DNA of 5,266 bases from Bacteroidia bacterium (GTDB lineage Bacteria > Bacteroidota > Bacteroidia > UKL13-3). A program made the translations under genes and the position numbers. Below the pieces are notes generated by a model. That model ran no database searches, had not been told where the DNA came from, and worked only from the letters and a program-made list of their open reading frames with translations. Positions 1 through 5,266 of the stretch are shown one piece after another. The first letter of the stretch is position 1; every line of letters starts with the position of its first letter. The stretch lies in the NCBI GenBank assembly GCA_022402405.1, contig JAKRSG010000364.1, positions 1-5,266 on the forward strand, read 5' to 3'.

Positions 1-280
1 CCTTTGGGCCAAATATATGAACATCTTGCTCGTGTTTTACCAGATTCATAGAAAGCAGTAAACCGGGTAAACCTAAGATATGATCGCCGTGTACATGACT
101 AATAAAAATATGCGATAACTTAGATTTTTTAATCTTGTATCGTTGCAATTGCATTTGCGTTCCTTCGCCACAATCTATAAGCATATGATGATCGCATATA
201 TGTAAATATTGTGCGCTTGGATGCCTGCTTAGGGTAGGAGAGGCAGAACTATTGCCTAAAATTGTTACTTCAAATGCCAT
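1..280 (-). CDS. rnz: Ribonuclease Z, N-terminal part (cut by window edge)
   Basis: This is the first 93 codons of a metallo-beta-lactamase-fold endonuclease that cleaves tRNA precursors at the 3' end in the cytoplasm. The translation starts MAFEVTILGNSSASPTLSRH, the usual beta-strand start of RNase Z with its Gly-x-Ser-Ser-Ala-x-Pro-Thr loop. It continues with the LIDCGEGTQMQLQRY segment (residues 34-48), typical of the family. The zinc-binding motif HxHxDH is intact as H62-V-H64-G-D66-H67, with D66 the expected catalytic base. It is followed by the GLPGLL segment. The family is usually about 300 residues, so roughly two thirds lies beyond position 1. The ATG at 278-280 follows the stop of the upstream STAS-like gene by 8 nt, so the two are very probably co-transcribed. 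There is no recognisable Shine-Dalgarno motif before the start. The family assignment is firm; an intact C-terminus cannot be checked here. Confidence 0.95.
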   Translation of the reverse strand, partial: MAFEVTILGNSSASPTLSRHPSAQYLHICDHHMLIDCGEGTQMQLQRYKIKKSKLSHIFISHVHGDHILGLPGLLLSMNLVKHEQDVHIFGPK

Positions 281-288
281 AGCTAAAT

Positions 289-657
289 CTATTCAGAATC
301 GGTTAAAAATTGTTTTTCTAATTGGTCCATATAAATAAACTCTACCGCCTCACTTAAGCTGGGAACAATCAGCAAATCATGCTCAGAAAAAGCATCAAAA
401 ATCTCTGTGTTTTCATTTCTAAATAATACTAAACATTGTTGTTCTAATAGTTTTTCATGAAGAGATTTTAGGTTGTTTAAAACAGCAGCATCAGCCTTTT
501 CTAGCAATGGTAAATCCACAATAAAATACGAAAAAGATTCTTCTTCTAAGTAAGTATCAATGCTCTTATTAATAGATTCTACAAGCTCCTGGTTCAAGGC
601 AGTTTGGTCTGAACCTAATAATATATAGTGTTCGGTTTTTTCGCTGGAAAGATTCAT
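289..657 (-). CDS. STAS-domain-like small protein upstream of rnz
   Basis: This encodes a 122-residue soluble protein, the right size for a single STAS domain of the anti-sigma-factor-antagonist type. The order fits that fold: an N-terminal beta strand (HYILLGSD), a helix (LNQELVESINKSIDTYL), a central strand (SYFIVDLP), then a helix and the strand CLVLFRN. The C-terminal stretch SEAVEFIYMDQLEKQF resembles the 'EAVDxIxMEELE' tail that I recall from Bacteroidota STAS proteins encoded beside rnz. The loop that normally reads D-S-S-G-L, carrying the phosphorylated serine, reads D-A-A-V-L here (about residues 56-60), so the usual switch residue is missing. I chose the ATG at 655-657. A longer form from 747 would overlap the divergent dehydrogenase gene, and its extra hydrophobic residues are only the complement of that gene's 5' end. 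The role is unknown; the STAS call rests on length, pattern and neighbour, not on a strong motif. Confidence 0.75.
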   Translation of the reverse strand: MNLSSEKTEHYILLGSDQTALNQELVESINKSIDTYLEEESFSYFIVDLPLLEKADAAVLNNLKSLHEKLLEQQCLVLFRNENTEIFDAFSEHDLLIVPSLSEAVEFIYMDQLEKQFLTDSE

Positions 658-691
658 ATTTGTTCGGTCTCGAATTCGAATATATAAAAAA
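655..691. promoter_or_regulatory. Divergent spacer with weak candidate promoters
   Basis: Only 34 nt (658-691) separate the start codons of the STAS-like gene (minus) and the YdfG-like gene (plus), so both promoters must lie in or overlap this stretch. Candidate Bacteroidota -7 boxes (consensus TAnnTTTG) with one mismatch each are CATATTTG at 655-662 on the plus strand and TATATTCG at 684-677 on the minus strand. No convincing -33 TTG is visible for either. The run of A at 686-692 just before the plus-strand ATG is typical of Bacteroidota translation starts without a Shine-Dalgarno sequence. The promoter assignments are inference. Confidence 0.35.
670..679. repeat. 10-bp perfect palindrome in divergent spacer
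   Basis: The sequence TCGAATTCGA is its own reverse complement and sits in the middle of the 34-nt divergent spacer, overlapping the candidate minus-strand -7 box. Its position would suit an operator for a dimeric regulator acting on both genes, but one palindrome of this length in AT-rich DNA can also be chance. Confidence 0.4.
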
Positions 692-1453
692 ATGAATAAG
701 AAAATTGCATTTATTACTGGCGCTACCGCCGGCATAGGAGAAGCCACTGCCTATTTGCTTGCTAAAAACGGCTATAACTTAGTATTATGTGGTAGGAGAG
801 AAGAGCGTTTAAAAGCTCTACAATCCAAGCTTAGCGCGGACTTTGGTGCAGAATCGCACACGGCTTGTTTTGATATCCGAAATAAAGAATCGGTTCAAAC
901 CGCTATAGAAAATTTGCCCGAATCTTTTAAAAATATTGATGTATTGGTAAACAATGCGGGTTTGGCAAGTGGTTTGGCCACCATAGATAAGGGAGATTTG
1001 GCCGATTGGGAAACCATGATTGATACAAACGTAAAAGGATTATTGTACGTAAGCAGGCAAATAATTCCAGGTATGGTTGAACGCAAATCGGGCTACATTG
1101 TTAATATTAGCAGTATTGCGGGCAAGGAAGTATATGCCAACGGAAATGTGTATTGCTCTACCAAATTTGCAGTAGATGCCTTAAACAAAGCCATGCGTAT
1201 TGAGCTTTCTGCGCATCCAATTCGTGTTACAGGAATATACCCGGGTGCCGTAGAAACCGAGTTTTCTATCGTGCGTTTTCATGGCGATGAGGAGCGCGCA
1301 AAGGCAGTTTATCAGGGCTTTGATAGCTTGCTGGCGAGCGATATTGCAGATGCTATTTATTATGTTATTAGCACGCCTCCGCATGTAAATATAAATGAGC
1401 TAGTGATAATGCCAACCGCGCAACCTGTGCCGGGTATTATTCATAGAAAGTAA
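692..1453 (+). CDS. ydfG: NADP-dependent 3-hydroxy acid dehydrogenase, YdfG-like SDR
   Basis: This is a 253-residue classical short-chain dehydrogenase/reductase. The cofactor-binding motif TGATAGIG is at residues 9-16 and NNAG at 87-90. The arginines of GRR (34-36), after the second beta strand, favour NADP(H). The catalytic tetrad is complete: N113, S141, Y154 and K158 (YCSTK). The part after PGAVETEFS, including VRFHGDEE and the C-terminal HVNINELVIMP...HRK, matches the E. coli YdfG subgroup, which oxidises 3-hydroxy acids such as L-allo-threonine and serine and reduces malonic semialdehyde. The substrate in this organism is inferred from family only. It is a cytoplasmic enzyme with no signal peptide or membrane segment, full length for the family. 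The gene is transcribed alone on the plus strand, divergent from the STAS/rnz unit. Its TAA stop lies 2 nt from the stop of prfB on the other strand, leaving no room for a separate terminator. Confidence 0.9.
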   Translation: MNKKIAFITGATAGIGEATAYLLAKNGYNLVLCGRREERLKALQSKLSADFGAESHTACFDIRNKESVQTAIENLPESFKNIDVLVNNAGLASGLATIDKGDLADWETMIDTNVKGLLYVSRQIIPGMVERKSGYIVNISSIAGKEVYANGNVYCSTKFAVDALNKAMRIELSAHPIRVTGIYPGAVETEFSIVRFHGDEERAKAVYQGFDSLLASDIADAIYYVISTPPHVNINELVIMPTAQPVPGIIHRK

Positions 1454-1455
1454 AC

Positions 1456-2548
1456 TTAGTTGGTATGGGTGGAGTTTTCCATGAGATACGCTTTTATAAA
1501 CTCATCTAAGCCTCCATCCATTACTTTTTGTACGTCGGATGTTTCTACATTGGTGCGCAAATCTTTTACGAGCTTGTATGGATGAAATACGTAATTTCTA
1601 ATCTGACTGCCCCACTCAATCTTCTTCTTTCCAGCTTCTATGGCAGACTTTGCCTCGTTTTGTTTGCGTAACTCTAGCTCATATAACTGCGAGCGTAACA
1701 TCTGTAACGCGCGTTCTTTGTTGGCACTTTGAGAGCGTTCTACCTGACAAACAATAACAATTCCGGTGGGTTTATGGGTAAGTTGTACTTTGGTTTCTAC
1801 CTTGTTTACATTTTGTCCGCCTGCACCACCCGAACGCGAAGTTTGGAATTCTATATCGGCATCTTTAATGTCTATCTCTATGCTATCATCTACTACCGGA
1901 TACACATACACAGAAGCAAAAGAGGTATGCCTGCGTGCATTGCTATCAAATGGCGAAATTCTAACCAATCTATGTACGCCATTTTCGCCTTTTAAGAAGC
2001 CGTAGGCAAAATCGCCACTTACTTCAATGGCACAAGATTTTATTCCGGCACCATCACCTGCTTGCTCATCTACCACAGCAGCTTTTAGTCCTTGCTTATC
2101 TGCATACATAATGTACATACGCATGAGCATTTCTGCCCAATCCTGACTTTCAGTACCACCTGCACCAGAGTTTATGTTTATGATGCAGTTCATTTGGTCT
2201 TCTTCGGCACTAAGCATGTTTTTAAACTCAAGTGCTTCCACAACATTGCGGGCATCTTGGTAAGCAGCTTCTACTTCTTCTTCGGTACCTTCACCAGCTT
2301 GGTAAAATTCAAATAAAATGGCTAAATCATCAACTACAGTTTTGCAATGAGCATGAGCATCTGTCCACATTTTTTTAATGCGGGTTGCCTTAACCAATCG
2401 CTCTGCTTCTTTGGGATTATCCCAAAAGCCCGGCTGTAAAGTGCGGGCTTCTTCTTCTCTTATATCGAGTAACTTTGTCTCGACGTCAAAGATACCTCCT
2501 CAGGTCTTCTACCCTTAAGGTTAAATTCTTTAATTGTTCGCTTGTCAT
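1456..2548 (-). CDS. prfB: Peptide chain release factor 2, with +1 programmed frameshift
   Basis: RF2 recognises UGA and UAA stop codons in the ribosomal A site and triggers peptide release. The gene is in two frames: codons 1-20 (2548-2489, MTSEQLKNLTLRVEDLRRYL) end at an in-frame TGA. Skipping the T at 2488 gives the second part (2487-1456), which starts DVETKLLDIREEEA and contains the LQPGFWDNP segment typical of RF2. The full product is 363 residues, against 365 in E. coli. The codon-recognition tripeptide SPF is at residues 198-200, in ISPFDSNARRHTSF. The peptidyl-transferase motif GGQ is at 243-245, in SGGAGGQNVNK. Simple gene calling would start it at an internal codon such as TTG 2397-2395 and lose about 50 N-terminal residues. 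The ATG at 2548-2546 lies 14 nt after the typA terminator hairpin. Expression is expected to be autoregulated, since scarce RF2 favours the frameshift. No damage is visible. Confidence 0.97.
2485..2500 (-). promoter_or_regulatory. prfB +1 programmed ribosomal frameshift site
   Basis: On the minus strand the site reads AGG AGG TAT CTT TGA C, almost identical to the E. coli one (AGG GGG TAT CTT TGA C). The parts are an internal Shine-Dalgarno-like AGGAGG (2500-2495), a 3-nt spacer, the slippery CTT (2491-2489), the stop TGA (2488-2486) and the C at 2485, which makes UGAC a poor termination context. The +1 frame opens directly into RF2 sequence and stays open to the normal C-terminus, while the 0 frame ends at this TGA after 20 codons. 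In the known system, the internal SD pairs with 16S rRNA and strains the ribosome so that tRNA-Leu slips from CUU to UUU when RF2 is low. Confidence 0.96.
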
Positions 2549-2562
2549 AGCTTACTTTATAA

Positions 2563-2596
2563 AACAAAGGCAGCTTAATTTTAAGCTGCCTTTGTT
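2563..2596 (-). terminator. Intrinsic terminator of typA
   Basis: This is a perfect inverted repeat of 16 bp per arm with only 2 nt between the arms (left arm AACAAAGGCAGCTTAA, right arm its reverse complement). The innermost A/T pairs would open to form a realistic loop. It starts 7 nt after the typA stop codon. On the minus strand the second arm ends in TTTGTT and continues TTAT, giving the expected U-rich tail. T-rich sequence also follows on the plus strand, so it could work in both directions, although no plus-strand gene runs into it. It lies just 14 nt before the prfB start codon, so prfB needs read-through or a promoter inside or very near this hairpin. Confidence 0.85.
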
Positions 2597-2603
2597 GTTT
2601 GTA

Positions 2604-4415
2604 TTAGGCGCTAGCCATTGAGTTTTTGTAACGTTTGCGTTCATTTTCATCTAAATGAATCTTGCGTAAACGCAATGATAATGGTGTAATTTCTACTAAC
2701 TCATCTGCCTGTATATATTCCATACATTCTTCTAATGAGAAAGTAATTTTTGGAGCAATTCTAGTTTTATCATCCGAACCAGAAGCACGCATATTGGTTA
2801 ATTTCTTTTCTTTGGTAATGTTAACTACTAGGTCGTCTTGACGGTTGGTTTCGCCAATAATCTGACCCATGTATATGTTTTCACCAGCTTCTACGAAGAA
2901 GCTACCTCTGTCTTGTAATTTATCAATAGAGTAAGCAATAGCTTTACCTTGCTCACCCGAAATCATTACACCTGCACCACGATTAGGAATAGGGCCTTTC
3001 CAAGGTTCAAACGCCTTGAACCTATGCGCCATGATAGCCTCACCAGCAGTAGCCGTTAAAATATTGTTTCGTAAACCAATAATACCACGAGAAGGGATTT
3101 CAAATTCTAAGTGAATTAAATCGCCTTTAGGTTCCATAACAAGCATATCGCCTTTTCTCTGACTAACATACTCAATTACTTTCCCTGAATATTCTTCTGG
3201 TACGTTTACGGTTAAAATTTCAATTGGTTCACACTTCTGACCGTCGATTTCTTTTAGGATAACTTGTGGCTGACCCACCTGTAACTCGTAACCTTCACGA
3301 CGCATGGTTTCTATTAATACAGATAAGTGAAGAATACCTCTACCAAATACTAAATAAGAATCGGCAGCATCTGTTTCTTCTACACGTAAAGCTAAATTCT
3401 TTTCTAGTTCTTTAAACAAACGATCGCGTAAGTGACGAGAAGTTACAAATTTACCTTCTTTACCAAAGAACGGAGAGTTGTTGATACAAAACAACATGTT
3501 CATGGTAGGTTCGTCTATTTTAATCGGAACTAATCCTTCAGGGTTTTCAAAATCGGCAATGGTATCACCAATTTCAAAACCATCTATACCCATCACCGCA
3601 CAGATGTCGCCACCAAATGCTTCTTCTACTTTTAATTTACCTAAACCTTCAAAAGTATATAGTTCTTTAATTCGAGATTTTTGGATTGAACCATCGCGTT
3701 TTACTATACTTACAGGTTGGTTTACCTTAATGCTACCACGTAAAATTCTTCCAATGGCAATCCTTCCAGTAAATGAAGAATAATCTAAAGAGGTAATCTG
3801 CATTTGCAATGTACCTTCTTCCACTTTAGGAGCAGGAATTTGCTCAATAATATCTTCTAAAAGTGCAGTAAAATCTGTGGTTGGGTTTTTCCAATCTCTG
3901 CCCATCCAACCTTGTTTAGAACTACCATACATGGTATGGAAATCTAATTGTTCTTCGGTAGCTTCTACGTTAAAAAACAAATCAAATACTGCATCGTGTA
4001 CCTCATCTGGTCTACAGTTTGGCTTGTCTACTTTATTAATAACTACGATAGGTTTTTTACCTAAAGCTAAGGCTTTTTGAAGTACAAAACGGGTTTGGGG
4101 CATCGGACCTTCAAAAGCATCTACTAATAATAATACACCATCTGCCATGTTTAATACACGCTCAACCTCGCCGCCAAAGTCACTGTGACCAGGAGTATCA
4201 ATGATGTTGATTTTGGTGCCTTTGTAATTTACCGAAATGTTTTTAGCTAAAATAGTGATTCCGCGTTCACGCTCTAAATCATTATTGTCGAGAATCAAAT
4301 CTCCTTTTTCTTGGTTCTCGCGAAAAAGCTGTGTTTGGTGAATGATTTTGTCTACCAAAGTAGTTTTTCCATGATCTACGTGAGCGATAATCGCTATGTT
4401 TCTGATATTCTGCAT
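2604..4415 (-). CDS. typA: Translational GTPase TypA/BipA
   Basis: This is a 603-residue, full-length ribosome-binding GTPase of the EF-G-like family, linked in other bacteria to 50S subunit assembly and to growth under stress or cold. The G motifs are all present: G1 AHVDHGKT (11-18), G2 in RGIT (51-54), G3 DTPGH (73-77), G4 NKVD (127-130) and G5-like SSK (165-167). Beta-barrel domain II follows from about residue 203. The domain-III segment GRGILHLS (358-365) leads into LIETMRREGYE. The BipA-specific C-terminal domain contains LQDRGSFFVEAGENIYMGQIIG and KKLTNMRASGSDD. It acts in the cytoplasm. The ATG at 4415-4413 agrees with the conserved N-terminus MQNIRNIAIIAHVDHGKTTL and has no Shine-Dalgarno motif. 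A good Bacteroidota -7 box lies about 20 nt upstream and a strong terminator directly downstream, so it can be transcribed alone. No frameshift or missing motif is seen. Confidence 0.98.
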   Translation of the reverse strand: MQNIRNIAIIAHVDHGKTTLVDKIIHQTQLFRENQEKGDLILDNNDLERERGITILAKNISVNYKGTKINIIDTPGHSDFGGEVERVLNMADGVLLLVDAFEGPMPQTRFVLQKALALGKKPIVVINKVDKPNCRPDEVHDAVFDLFFNVEATEEQLDFHTMYGSSKQGWMGRDWKNPTTDFTALLEDIIEQIPAPKVEEGTLQMQITSLDYSSFTGRIAIGRILRGSIKVNQPVSIVKRDGSIQKSRIKELYTFEGLGKLKVEEAFGGDICAVMGIDGFEIGDTIADFENPEGLVPIKIDEPTMNMLFCINNSPFFGKEGKFVTSRHLRDRLFKELEKNLALRVEETDAADSYLVFGRGILHLSVLIETMRREGYELQVGQPQVILKEIDGQKCEPIEILTVNVPEEYSGKVIEYVSQRKGDMLVMEPKGDLIHLEFEIPSRGIIGLRNNILTATAGEAIMAHRFKAFEPWKGPIPNRGAGVMISGEQGKAIAYSIDKLQDRGSFFVEAGENIYMGQIIGETNRQDDLVVNITKEKKLTNMRASGSDDKTRIAPKITFSLEECMEYIQADELVEITPLSLRLRKIHLDENERKRYKNSMASA

Positions 4416-4434
4416 TATAATCTTAAAAAGTTTG

Positions 4435-4442
4435 CAAATATA
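4435..4442 (-). promoter_or_regulatory. Likely typA promoter -7 box (TATATTTG)
   Basis: The minus strand reads TATATTTG, a full match to the Bacteroidota -7 consensus TAnnTTTG, ending 19 nt before the typA ATG. The predicted 5' leader is therefore only about 10-15 nt. No clear -33 TTG is seen at the usual 19-21 nt upstream; that region is simply AT-rich. Roughly 20% of bases are G or C over 4421-4480, as expected of a promoter region. Confidence 0.6.
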
Positions 4443-4480
4443 GAGTATTTTAGCGTAAATTTATCATTAAATTTTGTGTT

Positions 4481-4544
4481 GTGGCGGATAGCTATGGAAG
4501 CCACTCGCGCATATCAGAACGTAGGGGTGAAATTTCCCTGCGTT
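4481..4544. other. GC-rich structured intergenic block, function unknown
   Basis: No gene is seen between 4416 and 4564. Within it, 4481-4560 is about 52% G+C by my count, against about 20% in the neighbouring 4421-4480. Two potential hairpins are visible. One has 5-bp arms GTGGC (4481-4485) and GCCAC (4500-4504) around a 14-nt loop holding the palindrome ATAGCTAT. The other has arms AACGTAGGG (4518-4526) and CCCTGCGTT (4536-4544): 9 bp with one T-G position, which is a wobble pair if the plus strand is transcribed and a C-A mismatch if the minus strand is. Neither has a U-rich tail in the direction of fic transcription, so a standard terminator is not supported. It could be a remnant of a dispersed repeat, a small RNA or the edge of a transferred segment. 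Confidence 0.4.
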
Positions 4545-4564
4545 ACTTGATTAGGTGCCGTTGT

Positions 4565-5173
4565 CTATTTTTCATTCGTGTTAATTAGTTCAAAAATTAA
4601 CTCGGTCAAAGTCTTAACGTTACTTTCAATTGTTCCTTTCATATATCGTTCGTAAACACTTTTGTTGTCCGGTGGGTTGAGATTCAATATCAAGCCTTTT
4701 TCTAAAGCCAAAAGTCTTAAAAACTCTCTTTGGGTTCTTCCGTTTCCTTCTCTAAATGGGTGTAAATAATTGACGTTATCTAAAATTTCAGCCAATTTCT
4801 CAGCTAACTGCTTTTGGTTGTTTTTCTGAATTTTCTTAAATTCAATAATTAATTGGTCAATGTATTTGAAAGCGTTGTCAAAATGTGAAGTAGGAAAGAA
4901 TTGCTTACCATCTTTGCTAATTTCAACAGTCCGTTGTTTACCCGCCCAAACATAAATGTCTTGAAACAAATGTTTATGAATTTCAATTAGGCTGACAATA
5001 CCTTTTATTTTAATCGGCTGTTCGTAAAGTTCTTGAAGTCGTTTGGTTACCACACCACTCTCAACAAAAACTAAAACTTCTGGGTCTGTAATATCTTGTA
5101 AATTCCGTAAAAGTCCTGTCTTGGGGTCAGTGTAGGTGAAGTTGGGGTCTATGTATTTGTAAGAATTAGACAT
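4565..5173 (-). CDS. fic: Fic-domain AMP-transferase, probable FicT-type toxin
   Basis: This 202-residue protein is nearly all Fic domain. The catalytic motif HxFx(D/E)GNGRxxR is intact as HPFREGNGRTQR at residues 138-149: H138 is the expected base, E142 the Mg-binding acid, and N144, R146 and R149 the nucleotide-contacting residues. The target-docking flap is around GKQFFP (89-94). The N-terminal YIDPNFTYTDPKTGLLRNL resembles the E. coli Fic/VbhT group, whose studied members AMPylate type II topoisomerases; this target is inferred here. There is no (S/T)xxxE(G/N) inhibitory helix in the protein itself, consistent with class I Fic proteins inhibited by a separate small antitoxin. The chosen ATG at 5173-5171 overlaps the upstream antitoxin-like ORF by 8 nt, which suggests translational coupling. 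A TTG start at 5191 would add six residues without support. The active site gives no sign of decay. Confidence 0.93.
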   Translation of the reverse strand: MSNSYKYIDPNFTYTDPKTGLLRNLQDITDPEVLVFVESGVVTKRLQELYEQPIKIKGIVSLIEIHKHLFQDIYVWAGKQRTVEISKDGKQFFPTSHFDNAFKYIDQLIIEFKKIQKNNQKQLAEKLAEILDNVNYLHPFREGNGRTQREFLRLLALEKGLILNLNPPDNKSVYERYMKGTIESNVKTLTELIFELINTNEK

Positions 5174-5266
5174 AGGCTTTTTGTTTAGCAAATGCCACGA
5201 GTTCTGTAAGCGATATTTTTCCTGTCACATAGTCCCTTATGATTTCAATACCTTTTGGTGTCGGTT
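5166..5266 (-). CDS. Antitoxin of VbhA type, C-terminal part (cut by window edge)
   Basis: An open frame enters from the right edge and gives 32 residues before TAA at 5168-5166; the other two minus-strand frames have stops within the first 30 nt. The visible part reads PTPKGIEIIRDYVTGKIS, then LTELVAFAKQKAYV, in keeping with the C-terminal helices of VbhA-like antitoxins (pattern: E.....RYV.GEIS..EL). Its stop overlaps the fic start by 8 nt, the usual antitoxin-first order. In this family the antitoxin inserts an (S/T)xxxE(G/N) helix whose glutamate blocks ATP positioning in the Fic active site. That motif would be upstream of the visible part, beyond position 5266, so it cannot be confirmed. 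The identification rests on the tail pattern, the small size implied and the neighbour. Confidence 0.7.
   Translation of the reverse strand, partial: PTPKGIEIIRDYVTGKISLTELVAFAKQKAYV

Noticed and set aside
658..747. A 30-residue N-terminal extension of the STAS-like protein with a membrane-like stretch (INAIFLFIFLYI)
   Set aside because: It lies over the divergent ydfG start and the spacer; the hydrophobic residues are the complement of A-rich coding and leader sequence. The ATG at 655-657 fits the family length.
1456..2397. RF2 as a 313-residue protein starting at TTG 2397-2395
   Set aside because: Conserved RF2 sequence continues upstream in the same frame to the frameshift site and then to an ATG at 2548, so this start is an artefact of ignoring recoding.
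4521..4533. GTAGGGGTGAAAT resembles the 690 region of 16S rRNA (GTAGCGGTGAAAT)
   Set aside because: The similarity ends within about 13 nt and the flanks do not match rRNA, so it is taken as chance rather than an rRNA fragment.
4481..4544. Hairpins downstream of fic as its rho-independent terminator
   Set aside because: Neither hairpin is followed by a U-run on the minus strand, and the larger one has a C-A mismatch in that direction.
4311..4550. Plus-strand 79-codon ORF across the typA start and intergenic region
   Set aside because: It runs antisense to the conserved typA N-terminus and over its promoter, resembles no protein I know and has no promoter or start signal.
5174..5191. fic start at TTG 5191-5189
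   Set aside because: It would add only six residues read from the antitoxin's coding sequence; the ATG at 5173 gives the usual MSNSYKYIDP start and a normal 8-nt overlap.

Overview
The window looks like a chromosomal segment from a member of the Bacteroidota. Three things point there. Start codons have A-rich upstream sequence and no Shine-Dalgarno motif. A perfect TAnnTTTG-type -7 box lies upstream of typA. The STAS-protein/ribonuclease Z pair also matches a gene order I recall from that phylum. Base composition is AT-rich and codon use is similar across the core genes. I cannot name a genus.

Layout, left to right. Positions 1-657 (minus strand) hold a tight two-gene unit: a small STAS-domain-like protein followed 8 nt later by the N-terminal third of ribonuclease Z (rnz), which is cut by the window edge. 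A 34-nt divergent spacer (658-691), containing a 10-bp perfect palindrome, separates this unit from a plus-strand NADP-dependent short-chain dehydrogenase of the YdfG type (692-1453). That gene converges, with only 2 nt between stop codons, on prfB (release factor 2; minus strand, 1456-2548). prfB is split by a canonical +1 programmed frameshift at an in-frame TGA (2486-2488). Upstream of prfB are a strong hairpin terminator (2563-2596) and typA/bipA (2604-4415), a ribosome-associated GTPase. The typA upstream region (4416-4564) has an AT-rich part with the promoter and a GC-rich, hairpin-forming part of unknown nature. The right end (4565-5266, minus strand) is a toxin-antitoxin-like module: the C-terminal tail of a small VbhA-like antitoxin (cut by the edge) overlapping by 8 nt an intact 202-aa Fic AMP-transferase.

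Functionally, prfB and typA are translation genes, rnz processes tRNA 3' ends, and the Fic module is the accessory part. The best-supported unusual items are the prfB recoding site, whose internal AGGAGG contrasts with the absence of SD motifs at gene starts, the Fic module with its overlapping antitoxin, the STAS protein that lacks the usual phosphorylatable serine, and the unexplained structured GC-rich block next to fic. I saw no CRISPR array, tRNA, rRNA or insertion sequence. I found no clear evidence of a wholly new system.
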